DNA from: Candidatus Solirubrobacter pratensis | GTDB lineage: Bacteria > Actinomycetota > Thermoleophilia > Solirubrobacterales > Solirubrobacteraceae | DNA length: 64,000 nucleotides | Reading direction: 5' to 3' | Assembly: GCF_000425945.1 (NCBI RefSeq) | Contig: NZ_AUEK01000009.1 | Span: 248,001 to 312,000, forward strand | Shown here: piece after piece, positions 8,060 through 15,944 of the stretch | Numbering within the stretch: position 1 is the stretch's first letter | Layout: each line of letters starts with the position of its first letter | Made by a program: the position numbers and the translations under genes | The notes under the pieces: generated by a model | Told to the model about the DNA's origin: nothing | Databases searched by the model: none | What the model saw: only the letters and a program-made list of their open reading frames with translations

Positions 8060-9118
8060 ATGCCCCGCCTGCGCCGCTCGGACTGCTCCGGCCCTGGGAT
8101 CACCCGCCGGCGCGCAGGGCGGGGGTTCGTCTATCTCGACGACGGGCAGCGGATCGAGGAGGCCGAGGTCCTGACGCGCATCCGCGAGCTCGGCATCCCG
8201 CCGGCGTGGCGCGACGTCTGGATCTGCCCTGACCCGCGAGGCCATCTGCAGGCCACGGGCATCGACGCCGCCGGCCGCAAGCAGTACCGCTACCACGACG
8301 ACTGGCGCAAGCGCCGCGACGCGGAGAAGTTCGACGACATGACCCGCTTCGCCCGCGTGCTGCCGGCGCTGCGCGAGCGGGTCGAGACGGACCTCGCCGC
8401 GACGGACGAGGTGACGCGCGAGCGCGTCCTGGCCGCCGCCGTACGACTGCTCGATCGCGGCTTCTTCCGGATCGGCACCGAGGAGTACGCGGTGACGAAC
8501 GAGTCCTACGGCCTGGCCACGATCCGCAAGGAGCACGTGACGCTCGACGCCGACGGGACGATGGTCTTCGACTACCCCGCGAAGAGCGGCCGGCGCCGGA
8601 TCCAGGCCGTCGTCGATCCGCAGGTGGCCGGCATCATCGCGAAGCTCAAGCGCCGCCGCGGCGGCGGCCCGGAGCTGCTCGCCTACCGCGCGGGCCGGCG
8701 CTGGCACGACCTGCGCTCGCCCGACGTCAACGCCTACCTCAAGGAGGCGACGGGCGACGACTTCTCCGCCAAGGACTTCCGGACCTGGACCGCGACCGTG
8801 CTGGCCGCCGTCGCGCTCGCCGTCTCGGGTCCCGCCGCGAAGGCGAAGACGTCGCGCGAGCGCGCGATCGCGCGCGCCGTCAAGGAGACGGCGCACTACC
8901 TCGGGAACACTCCCGCCGTCTGCCGCGCCTCCTACATCGACCCGCGCGTGTTCGACGCCTATCGCGGGGGGCTGGTGATCGACCGCGACGTGCTGCTGGC
9001 GGCGCTCGACACCGAGGAGGGCGAGCTGCCGATCCACGTGCGCGCGATCGAGGAGGCGGTGCTCGACCTCCTCAACGAGCGCGAGAGCGCGCCGGGCGTG
9101 ACGCAGCTCGCCGCGTAG
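8060..9118 (+). CDS. DNA topoisomerase IB (poxvirus/bacterial type)
   Basis: 352 aa, full length. N-terminal domain (GFVYLDDGQRIEEAEVLTRI...LGIPPAWRDVWICP) and catalytic domain with NESYGLATIRKEHV, the KDFRTWTATVLAA motif, and active-site tyrosine Y292 in CRASYIDP. It relaxes supercoils by nicking one strand through a 3'-phosphotyrosine. ATG 8060 matches the family start; a gap of 76 nt separates it from ku, so it may share the repair operon. Its location beside NHEJ genes may reflect a DNA-damage role. Confidence 0.94.
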   Translation: MPRLRRSDCSGPGITRRRAGRGFVYLDDGQRIEEAEVLTRIRELGIPPAWRDVWICPDPRGHLQATGIDAAGRKQYRYHDDWRKRRDAEKFDDMTRFARVLPALRERVETDLAATDEVTRERVLAAAVRLLDRGFFRIGTEEYAVTNESYGLATIRKEHVTLDADGTMVFDYPAKSGRRRIQAVVDPQVAGIIAKLKRRRGGGPELLAYRAGRRWHDLRSPDVNAYLKEATGDDFSAKDFRTWTATVLAAVALAVSGPAAKAKTSRERAIARAVKETAHYLGNTPAVCRASYIDPRVFDAYRGGLVIDRDVLLAALDTEEGELPIHVRAIEEAVLDLLNERESAPGVTQLAA

Positions 9119-9123
9119 GCGCG

Positions 9124-9315
9124 CTAGCGCTCGGGATGCGGGACGTCGGGCCCGTCGGGCTGCGGCGGGCTGGGATCGTCGGGCGCCGGAGGCGCCTCAG
9201 GGCCGGGCACGGGATCGGCCGGCACGGCCGGCTCGTCGGGCACCGCGGGCGTCGTCGGCTCGTCGGGGACGACGGGCCCGGTGGGGTCGGCGGGACCGGG
9301 GATCTCGAGCCTCAT
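9124..9315 (-). CDS. Small Pro/Asp/Glu-rich protein coupled to a sigma factor
   Basis: 63 aa. About a third of the residues are proline, alternating with Asp and Glu (repeats such as VVPDEPTTPAVPDEP). ATG 9315 overlaps the sigma stop by 4 nt (ATGA, 9312-9315), the same coupling used by the real genes around it, which is the main reason to accept it. It converges with topoisomerase IB, with stops 5 nt apart. No known family; likely a disordered acidic peptide. A role on the sigma factor is conceivable but unsupported. Confidence 0.55.
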   Translation of the reverse strand: MRLEIPGPADPTGPVVPDEPTTPAVPDEPAVPADPVPGPEAPPAPDDPSPPQPDGPDVPHPER

Positions 9316-10100
9316 GCCTCCACCTTCATGCCGTTGCCGTAGGCGCCGAGCTTCTCCAGCGAGGACCGGATGATGCGCGAGATGTGCATCTGCGAGCAGC
9401 CCACGATCTCGGCGATCTCCGACTGCAGCAGGTCCTCGTGGAAGCGCAGGCGGAGGATCTCGCGCGCGCGCTCGTCCAGCACGCTCGTGAGGCGCTCGAG
9501 CGTGACGCCCGCCTCGACGCGCGCAAACTCGTCGTCGGGGCTGCCGATCAGGTCGCCCGCCGACGCCGAGTCGTTGTCCTCGTCGTGCACCGGCGCGTCG
9601 AGCGAGCGCACGGAGCGCCCCTCGGTCGCCTGCAGCGCCTCGACGATCTCCTCCTGCCCGCGATCAAGCCGCTCGGCCAGGTCGCCGACGGTGGGGGAGC
9701 GCCCCAGATCCCCCCAGAGCTTCTCGCGCGCCTCTTCGACCGCGAGGCAGAGCTCCTGCAGGTCGCGCGCGGGGCGCACGTCCCAGGTCGAGTCGCGGAA
9801 GTAGCGGCGGAGCTCGCCGAGGATCGTCGGCACCGCGTACGAGGAGAACGCGAGCCCGCGCTCCGGATCCCAGCGGTCGACCGCCTTCACCAGGCCGACC
9901 GAGGCGACCTGGATCAGGTCGTCGAGCGGCTCCGAGGCCCGGCGATAGCGCAGCGCGAGCGAGCGAGCCAGCGGCATGTAGCGCTCGATCAGCTCGTCGC
10001 GCGCGTGGCCGTCACCGGTCCGTACGCGTCGCATCAGGCGCTGGTCCTCGCGCTGGCGCCGTGCGCGGTCCAGCGGGGCCGTGGGTGCGGTTGAGCCCAT
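9312..10100 (-). CDS. RNA polymerase sigma factor, SigB/SigF/SigG subfamily (second copy)
   Basis: 262 aa from ATG 10100 (the frame is open to 10166, but homology begins after MGSTAPTAPLDRARRQREDQ). Region 2: LARSLALRYRRASEPLDDLI, VGLVKAVDRWDPERGLAFSS, VPTILGELRRYFRD. Region 3: LGRSPTVGDLAERL. Region 4 HTH: LLQSEIAEIVGCSQMHISRI. It is a paralogue of the factor at 336-1184, with clearly different flanks. GGGTAC on its strand (plus-strand 10111-10116) is a SigB-like -10 but lacks a GTTT partner. It lies inside the NHEJ island between topoisomerase IB and the DUF892-type gene. Confidence 0.93.
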   Translation of the reverse strand: MGSTAPTAPLDRARRQREDQRLMRRVRTGDGHARDELIERYMPLARSLALRYRRASEPLDDLIQVASVGLVKAVDRWDPERGLAFSSYAVPTILGELRRYFRDSTWDVRPARDLQELCLAVEEAREKLWGDLGRSPTVGDLAERLDRGQEEIVEALQATEGRSVRSLDAPVHDEDNDSASAGDLIGSPDDEFARVEAGVTLERLTSVLDERAREILRLRFHEDLLQSEIAEIVGCSQMHISRIIRSSLEKLGAYGNGMKVEA

Positions 10101-10274
10101 CGTCCGTGCGGTACCCGCGCCCCCGGAAATCAGCCCCTTTGCGTCAATTCGCGAACATCCAGTCACGGGCCTTACGGCAAATGTGTCCGCGCGCCAACTC
10201 GCGACCGAGCCCGATCGTGCCGCGGGCGGCGGCGCGCGGCATGATCGCCGGGAACGGGGGGTAGTCCGACGGAC

Positions 10275-10448
10275 GTGTCCAACCGCCCCACCTCGCCATC
10301 GCGCGCCACCGGAAGCCCCGCCGAATCCACCACGACCCGCGTCGCGCGCAAGTCGCGCGTCGACGTCGCCGCCGTCCGCCTCGCCATGCGCCGCACCGGC
10401 GGCCGCTTGAAGCTCGCCGCCGTTCCGCGGATCAGAGGGCGCGCGTAG
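10275..10448 (+). CDS. Possible small basic peptide, 57 aa (uncertain)
   Basis: GTG 10275 to TAG 10446-10448. The peptide is rich in Arg, Thr, Ser and Ala (ends RRTGGRLKLAAVPRIRGRA) and third positions are about 90% G/C, like real genes. Its 3' end overlaps the convergent DUF892-type gene by 17 nt and I see no strong ribosome-binding site. It is the only coding candidate in the otherwise empty stretch 10101-10431. I do not recognise it. Confidence 0.25.
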   Translation: MSNRPTSPSRATGSPAESTTTRVARKSRVDVAAVRLAMRRTGGRLKLAAVPRIRGRA

Positions 10449-11172
10449 CGTCCTCGAGCTGGCCGGCGCGCTCGAGCACGCTGCGCCGCTTGCGGTTCGC
10501 GCGCTCGTACGACGCGACCGCGCGCAGCTCAGCCGGCGTCAACCCCGGAAGCCGCGTCACGATCTCGCCGGCGCTGAGGCCGTCGTAGCCCGCGATGGGC
10601 GGCTGCGGCGAGGGCTCGGCGCCCGTGCGGGCGATCACCGCGCTCTTCGCCAGCCCCGGGAGCAGCCGCCGCAGCGCGGCCAGCATGCGCTCCTCGTCGC
10701 CGCGGTGGGTGGCGGCGAGCCGCGCCGTCTCGGTGTCGCCGACGTCGTCGGCCAGCGCCTCGAGGGCGTCGTAGGCGGCGATCTCCATGGCCTCGCCGGC
10801 GCACTCGTCGCGGGCGTTCTTGAGCAGCTTGGTTGCGCGCTCGGTGCCGCCGCGCAGCATGTCGAGCGGGCCCTTGGCCAGCGAGACCGCCTGACCCGCC
10901 AGGACCTCGGCGAGCCCGAGCGCCGCGTGCACGATGCTCTCGCCCGCGCCGAGGGCGTCGAGCCGGCGCTCGATCGCGGCCGCGTGCTCGCGCGTCTCGT
11001 CCAGATGGCGCTCGAGCAGCTCGCGGTAGGGACTGCGCGGCGTCAGCGCGATATGCGCCTTGAGCGTCGTCACGAGCGCCGCCTCGATGGCGTGGACGTC
11101 TTCGAGGTGCTGGATCACGAGATCCCGGCCGGCCTTGAACTGGACGGGATCGGAGCGGTCGATGATGGCCAT
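10432..11172 (-). CDS. Ferritin-like DUF892/YciF-type protein with C-terminal extension
   Basis: 246 aa. Residues 1-160 or so form the four-helix ferritin-like pattern with HLEDVHAIEAALVTTLKAHI and, later, EIAAYDALEALADDVGD, as in the stress-associated YciE/YciF group. The last 50 residues (GLSAGEIVTRLPGLTPAELRAVASYERANRKR) resemble the helical 'ERANRxRxTVL' tail found in actinobacterial relatives. Start ATG 11172 is only 9 nt from the divergent LigD-polymerase start, so regulatory DNA must lie within a neighbour. Metal binding is plausible but not shown. Confidence 0.75.
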   Translation of the reverse strand: MAIIDRSDPVQFKAGRDLVIQHLEDVHAIEAALVTTLKAHIALTPRSPYRELLERHLDETREHAAAIERRLDALGAGESIVHAALGLAEVLAGQAVSLAKGPLDMLRGGTERATKLLKNARDECAGEAMEIAAYDALEALADDVGDTETARLAATHRGDEERMLAALRRLLPGLAKSAVIARTGAEPSPQPPIAGYDGLSAGEIVTRLPGLTPAELRAVASYERANRKRRSVLERAGQLEDATRAL

Positions 11173-11181
11173 ACTCCAGCG

Positions 11182-12087
11182 GTGCCCAGCAAGCGGCTCG
11201 AGGTCGCCATCGATGAGCGGCGCCTGTCACTTTCCAACCTCGACAAGCTCCTGTACCCCGGCGCGGGGTTCACGAAGGGGCATGTGATCGACTACTACAC
11301 GCGGATCGCGCCGGTGCTTCTGCCGCATCTGCGCGACCGGCCGCTGACCCTCAAGCGCTATCCCAACGGCGTCGAGGGCGGCCACTTCTACGAGAAGCGC
11401 TGCCCGTCGCACCGGCCGGACTGGGTGCGGATCGCGCCCGTCTGGTCGGGCCGCAACGACGGCAACATCGACTACTGCGTCGCCGACGACCTCGCCACGC
11501 TCGTCTGGCTCGCGAACCTCGCCGACCTGGAGATGCACACGCCGCTGGCGCGTGCGCCGGACATCGAGACGCCGACGCTGATCGCGTTCGACCTCGACCC
11601 CGGGCCCCCGGCGACGATCGTGGAGTGCTCACGCGTCGCGCTGGACCTGCGCGAGGCGTTCGACCATCTCGGCCTGCAGGCGTTCCCGAAGACGTCGGGC
11701 TCCAAGGGGATGCAGGTCTACGTGCCGCTCAACACGCCCGGCGTCACGTGGGACGACACCAAGACGTTCGCGCTGCATCTGGCGCAACTGCTGGAGAGGC
11801 GCGCGCGCGACCGCGTGGTCTCGGACATGAAGAAGTCCCTGCGCGGCGGCAAGGTGCTCGTCGACTGGAGCCAGAACGACCGCCACAAGACGACCGTCAA
11901 CGTCTACTCGCTGCGTGCGATGGACCGCCCGACGGTGTCGACGCCGCTGACGTGGGAGGAGGTCGATCAGATCGCCTCGACCGGCGAACCGCTGAGCTTC
12001 ACCGCGCCCGAGGTGCTGGAGCGCGTCGAGCGGCTGGGGGACCTGTTCGCCCCGGTGCAGACGCTCAAGCAACAGCTGCCGCGCTGA
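11182..12087 (+). CDS. ligD: LigD polymerase/primase domain protein (stand-alone)
   Basis: 301 aa, archaeo-eukaryotic-primase-type polymerase: DKLLYPGAGFTKGHVIDYYT, LKRYPNGVEGGHFYEK, catalytic LIAFDLDPGP with D137 and D139, KTSGSKGMQVYVPL, and VDWSQNDRHKTTVNVYSLRA. It adds nucleotides or ribonucleotides at breaks during NHEJ. GTG 11182 is the first in-frame start before homology. In mycobacteria this module is fused to the ligase; here the rest of LigD is 4 kb away (5646-7079). The 3' end overlaps the convergent HxlR gene by 23 nt. Confidence 0.93.
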   Translation: MPSKRLEVAIDERRLSLSNLDKLLYPGAGFTKGHVIDYYTRIAPVLLPHLRDRPLTLKRYPNGVEGGHFYEKRCPSHRPDWVRIAPVWSGRNDGNIDYCVADDLATLVWLANLADLEMHTPLARAPDIETPTLIAFDLDPGPPATIVECSRVALDLREAFDHLGLQAFPKTSGSKGMQVYVPLNTPGVTWDDTKTFALHLAQLLERRARDRVVSDMKKSLRGGKVLVDWSQNDRHKTTVNVYSLRAMDRPTVSTPLTWEEVDQIASTGEPLSFTAPEVLERVERLGDLFAPVQTLKQQLPR

Positions 12088-12517
12088 GCTCGGCCACGGC
12101 GTCGCGCGCCGTCAGCGCCGCGCCGCACGCGCCGCACATTCGGTGGTCGTCGACCTCGCCGCCGCAGCCGCGGTGGCGCAGGATCACCGGCGGCCCGTCG
12201 GGCGCGTAGTAGCGGTCGCCGAACTGCAGCAGCGAGACGATCACCGGCCACAGGTCCAGGCCCTTCTCGGTCAGCCGGTACTCGTAGCGAGCCGGGCGCT
12301 CCTGGTAGCGGACCTTCTCGAGCACGTCCTCCTCGACGAGCCGGCCGAGCCGCCCGGTCAGCACGTTGCGGGCGATGTCCAGGCGCTCGGCGAACGCCTC
12401 GAACCGGCGCGTGCCGAGGAACGCCTCGCGGATGACGAGCAGCGTCCAGCGCTCGCCGAGCAGCTCGAGCGCCTTGGCGATCGAGCAGTTCTGGCCGTCG
12501 TAGGTGCGCGGAAGCAT
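12065..12517 (-). CDS. HxlR-family transcriptional regulator
   Basis: 150 aa. MLPRTYDGQNCSIAKALELLGERWTLLVIREAFLGTRRFEAF is the characteristic HxlR start, followed by the wing (VLEKVRYQERPARYEYRLTEKG). The conserved Cys near residue 11 is present. A short C-terminal segment with HRGCGGEVDDHRMCGACG adds four to five cysteines, a zinc-ribbon-like end seen in some members. It is divergent from an MFS exporter (48 nt apart), so it very likely regulates it. Confidence 0.92.
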   Translation of the reverse strand: MLPRTYDGQNCSIAKALELLGERWTLLVIREAFLGTRRFEAFAERLDIARNVLTGRLGRLVEEDVLEKVRYQERPARYEYRLTEKGLDLWPVIVSLLQFGDRYYAPDGPPVILRHRGCGGEVDDHRMCGACGAALTARDAVAELSAAAVA

Positions 12518-12565
12518 CTACCCCGAGCGTAGCGTCACGCAACGTGCTTGTGTAGGGTGGGTTGC

Positions 12566-14002
12566 ATGAAGCAACTCGAACGGCCGTGGAAGGTGCTCGC
12601 CGTCACCGCCGCGGCCATCTTCATGGCCTTCATCGACGTGACGATCGTCAACGTCGCCTTTCCCAGCATCGAGCGCGCCTTTCCCGGCACGTCGGTCGCC
12701 GGCCTCTCGTGGGTCCTGAACGCCTACAACATCGTCTTCGCGGCGCTGCTCGTGCCGGCCGGGCGGCTCGCCGACCTGTTCGGGCGCCGCCGCGTGTTCT
12801 TCACCGGTCTCTGGATCTTCCTCGCCGCGTCGGCGCTGTGCGGGATCGCGCCGAGCGCCGAGATGCTGATCGCCGCGCGGGCGATCCAGGCCGCCGGCGC
12901 GGCGCTGATGGTGCCGACATCGCTCGCACTGCTGCTGCCCGAGTTCCCGCCCGAGCGCCGCGCGACCGCGACCGCGCTGTGGGGCGCCGTCGGCGGCGTC
13001 GCCGCGGCGACCGGGCCTTCGCTCGGCGGCGTGCTGATCGAGTGGACCGACTGGCGGCTCGTGTTCTTCATCAACCTCGTGATCGGCGCGGCGGCGCTCG
13101 TGCCGGCGCGGCGGCTGCTGGTGGAGACCCGCGACCCCGACCGCGGGGCCGTGCCCGACCCGTTCGGGATCGTCCTGCTCGCCGCCTCGATCGGCGCGCT
13201 GTCGCTGGCGATCGTCGAGGCGCCGGACTGGGGCTGGGGGAGCGCGCGCATCCTGACCGCGTTCGCCGCGGCGGCCGTGCTGGCCGCCGGCTTCATCTCA
13301 CGCTCGGTGACGCATCACCACCCGGTGCTCGAGCTGCACCTGTTCAAGGTCCGCTCGTTCGCCGTCGCCTGCTTCGGGGTGGGCGTGTTCTCGCTCGGCT
13401 TCTACGCGCTGCTGCTCTCGAACATCCTCTTCCTCACCGGCGTCTGGCACTACTCGATCCTCAAGGCGGGCTTCGCGGTCACCCCGGGCCCGCTGATGGC
13501 GGCGCTCTCGAGCGCCAACGCGGGCCGGATCGCGGACCGCTACGGCTCAGGCGCCGTCGCGTTCCCGGGCGGGCTGCTGTTCGCCGCCGGCGCGCTGGTC
13601 TTCGCGCTCGGCCTCGGCACCGAGCCGCACTATGTCACCCACTACCTGCCGGGCACGATCCTTACGGGCCTCGGCGTGGGCGCCTCGTTCGCCGGCTTCA
13701 GCTCGGCGGCGGTCGCGGAGCTCCCGCCGGCGCGCTTCGCGACCGGCTCGGCGATCTCCGCGACGTGCCGGCAGATCGGCGCCGTGCTGGGGATCGCGGC
13801 GCTGATCGCGGTGCTCGGCGAGCGCGCCGGGCTGGACGACTTCCAGCGCGCGTGGTGGATGATGACCGGCACCGGCGCGGTCGCCGCCATTGCGGGTTTC
13901 TCGCTTGGCCGAGTTCGCGCTACCGTGGCGCCATGGACCTCGAAGAGCGCACCCTCGACGACACCATCGCCCGAACGTGCGCCGTCTGCGGCGCGAAGCT
14001 GA
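12566..14002 (+). CDS. MFS drug-efflux transporter, DHA2 (14-TM) type
   Basis: 478 aa. It starts MKQLERPWKVLAVTAAAIFMAFIDVTIVNVAFP, has motif A (GRLADLFGRRRVFF) and about 14 hydrophobic segments, with the DHA2-typical GPSLGGVLIEWTDWRLVFFIN. Proton-driven export of drugs or toxic compounds is the family role. ATG 12566 was chosen over an in-frame upstream start because homology begins there. The last 25 or so residues (after SLGRVRATVAPW) are Ser/Thr/Pro-rich and overlap the next gene by 70 nt in another frame. Confidence 0.92.
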   Translation: MKQLERPWKVLAVTAAAIFMAFIDVTIVNVAFPSIERAFPGTSVAGLSWVLNAYNIVFAALLVPAGRLADLFGRRRVFFTGLWIFLAASALCGIAPSAEMLIAARAIQAAGAALMVPTSLALLLPEFPPERRATATALWGAVGGVAAATGPSLGGVLIEWTDWRLVFFINLVIGAAALVPARRLLVETRDPDRGAVPDPFGIVLLAASIGALSLAIVEAPDWGWGSARILTAFAAAAVLAAGFISRSVTHHHPVLELHLFKVRSFAVACFGVGVFSLGFYALLLSNILFLTGVWHYSILKAGFAVTPGPLMAALSSANAGRIADRYGSGAVAFPGGLLFAAGALVFALGLGTEPHYVTHYLPGTILTGLGVGASFAGFSSAAVAELPPARFATGSAISATCRQIGAVLGIAALIAVLGERAGLDDFQRAWWMMTGTGAVAAIAGFSLGRVRATVAPWTSKSAPSTTPSPERAPSAARS

Positions 14003-14109
14003 CGACCCAGGAGATCGTCACCGGCCGCGAGGCCGGGGGCCCCTTCCTGTGCACTGTGCACGCGATGGAAGAGGCCCCGGCTGACGATCTCGGGGAGCTC
14101 GAGCCCTAG
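13933..14109 (+). CDS. Small zinc-ribbon-like protein, 58 aa
   Basis: MDLEERTLDDTIARTCAVCG... contains CAVCGAKL, a CxxC, then FLCTVHAME, giving C-x2-C...C-x2-H as a possible metal site. ATG 13933 lies within the 3' end of the MFS gene, in a different frame. The stop TAG 14107-14109 forms a CTAG with the opposing stop of transketolase (14106-14108). Codon usage is normal for the window. No function is known to me; a redox or zinc-binding role is a guess. Confidence 0.6.
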   Translation: MDLEERTLDDTIARTCAVCGAKLTTQEIVTGREAGGPFLCTVHAMEEAPADDLGELEP

Positions 14110-15941
14110 GCCCGAGCGGTGACCAGCGAGCGCGCCGCGTCGACGATCGCCGCGGCGTCGATCCGGGCTTCGTGCAGCAGCTCCTCCGGCGTGCCCGACG
14201 TCGGCATCTCGCGCACCGCGAGCTTGATGACCTTGGCGTGGTCGTCGCCGGCGGCCAGCGCGTCGAGGACCGCGTCGCCGAGGCCGCCCTCGGCCCAGTG
14301 GTCCTCGACGGTCACGATCGTGCCGCAGTCGCGCGCCGCGGCCTGCACGGCCTCGGCGTCGATCGGCTTGATCGAGTAGGCGTCGAGCACGCGCGCGTGG
14401 ACGCCGTGCTCGAGCAGCATCGTGGCCGCCTTGACCGCCTCGTCGAGCGTGATGCCGCAGGCGATGATCGCGACGTCGTCGCCTTCGTGGGCGATGCGGC
14501 TGCCGCCGATCGCCACCGGCTCGTCGGCCGGCGTGCGCACCGGCGTCTTGCCGCGCAGCGTGCGCATGAACTGGATGCCCTCGCGGTCGGCCATCGCCGC
14601 CACGAGCTTGGCCGTCTGGTTGGCGTCGCTCGGATGAAGCACGGTCGAGCCGTGGATCGCGCGGAACGCGGCGATGTCCTCCAGCGCCATCTGCGACGGG
14701 CCGTCCTCCCCGATCGAGACGCCGGCGTGCGAGCCGCTCAGGCGCACGTTCGCGCGCGAGATCGCCCCCATCCGGATGAAGTCGTACGCGCGCGTCCAGA
14801 AGGCCGCGAACGTCGAGGCGAACGGCACCCAGTCGCGCGCCTGGAAGCCGATCGCCGCCGAGGCGAGCTGCTGCTCGGCGATGAACATCTCGAAGTAGCG
14901 GTCGGGATGCGCCTCGCGGAAGTCCTCCGAGTGCGTCGAGTTCGAGACCTCGCCGTCGAGCGCGACGACGTCGCCGCGGATCGAGCCGAGCGCCGCGATC
15001 GCCTCGCCGTAGGCCTTGCGCGTCGCGACCTCGTCGCCGAGCTCGTACGTCGGCATTGTGCCGCCGCTCGCCTCGAACCGGTGCGGCTCGCCGGCCGGCG
15101 GCTTGGCGACGTCGACCTGGAGGTCGCGCTCGCCGCCCAGCTCCTCGATCGCCTCGCCGGGATCGTCGAGCGGCTTGCCGTGCTTGCCGGGCAGGTCCTC
15201 GACGGCCTTGACGCCCTTGCCCTTCTTCGTGCGGGCGACGATCACCGTCGGCTTGCCCTTCGTCGCCTCCGCCTCGGCGTAGGCCTCCTCGATCGCCTCG
15301 ACGTCATGCCCGTCGATCGCGATCGCGTTCCAGCCGAACGCCTCGGCGCGGCGCACGTAGCCGTTGACGTCCCAGCCGAGCATCGTCTCGCGCGTCTGCC
15401 CGAGGCGGTTGACGTCGATGATCGCCGTGAGGTTGTCCAGGCCCTCCCAGCCGGCGTGCTGGAAGGCCTCCCAGATCGAGCCCTCGGCCATCTCGGAGTC
15501 GCCGCACAGGCACCACACGCGGTAGGGCAGCCGGTCCAGGTCGCGCCCCGCGATCGCGATGCCGACCGAGATGGGAAAGCCCTGGCCGAGCGAGCCCGTC
15601 GCCACGTCGGTGGGCGGGATGCGCGGCGTCGGATGCCCCTCGAGCCGGCTGTGGAGCTTGCGGAACGTGAGCAGCTCCGCGTCGTCGACCGCTCCGACGG
15701 CCTTCAGCACCGAGTAGTACAGCGGCGAGGCGTGGCCCTTGGAGAAGATCAGGTGGTCGTTGGCCGGGTTGCCGGGGTTCGCGTAGTCGAGCTTGAGGTG
15801 GCCGTCGATCAGGACGGCCATCAGGTCGGCCGCCGACATCGACGAGGTCGGATGGCCCGACCCCGCCGCCGCTGAAGCTCTGACCGAATCCACCCGCAGC
15901 TGCTGGCCGAGCTCGCGGCGGAAGTCTGCGTCGTGGGCCAT
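14106..15941 (-). CDS. tkt: Transketolase (short, human/archaeal-like length)
   Basis: 611 aa. N-terminal thiamine-diphosphate domain with GHPTSSMSAADLM and the cofactor motif GDSEMAEGSIWEA...NRLGQ (about 150-185). The middle pyrimidine domain has AEQQLASAAIGFQARDWVPF and GVSIGEDGPSQMALEDIA, and the C-terminal domain ends the protein. It is shorter than the ~700-aa E. coli type. It transfers two-carbon ketol units in the non-oxidative pentose phosphate pathway. It follows transaldolase after 3 nt in one operon. Confidence 0.95.
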   Translation of the reverse strand: MAHDADFRRELGQQLRVDSVRASAAAGSGHPTSSMSAADLMAVLIDGHLKLDYANPGNPANDHLIFSKGHASPLYYSVLKAVGAVDDAELLTFRKLHSRLEGHPTPRIPPTDVATGSLGQGFPISVGIAIAGRDLDRLPYRVWCLCGDSEMAEGSIWEAFQHAGWEGLDNLTAIIDVNRLGQTRETMLGWDVNGYVRRAEAFGWNAIAIDGHDVEAIEEAYAEAEATKGKPTVIVARTKKGKGVKAVEDLPGKHGKPLDDPGEAIEELGGERDLQVDVAKPPAGEPHRFEASGGTMPTYELGDEVATRKAYGEAIAALGSIRGDVVALDGEVSNSTHSEDFREAHPDRYFEMFIAEQQLASAAIGFQARDWVPFASTFAAFWTRAYDFIRMGAISRANVRLSGSHAGVSIGEDGPSQMALEDIAAFRAIHGSTVLHPSDANQTAKLVAAMADREGIQFMRTLRGKTPVRTPADEPVAIGGSRIAHEGDDVAIIACGITLDEAVKAATMLLEHGVHARVLDAYSIKPIDAEAVQAAARDCGTIVTVEDHWAEGGLGDAVLDALAAGDDHAKVIKLAVREMPTSGTPEELLHEARIDAAAIVDAARSLVTARA

Positions 15942-15944
15942 GAC

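Noticed and set aside
10172..10396. Minus-strand 74-codon frame upstream of the second sigma factor
   Set aside because: Arg-rich, covers the expected promoter region, and opposes a plus-strand candidate with better codon bias.
12518..12543. GTTGCG-14 nt-GGGTAG on the minus strand before the HxlR gene
   Set aside because: The -10 box directly abuts the ATG, so transcription would start inside the gene. Probably chance.
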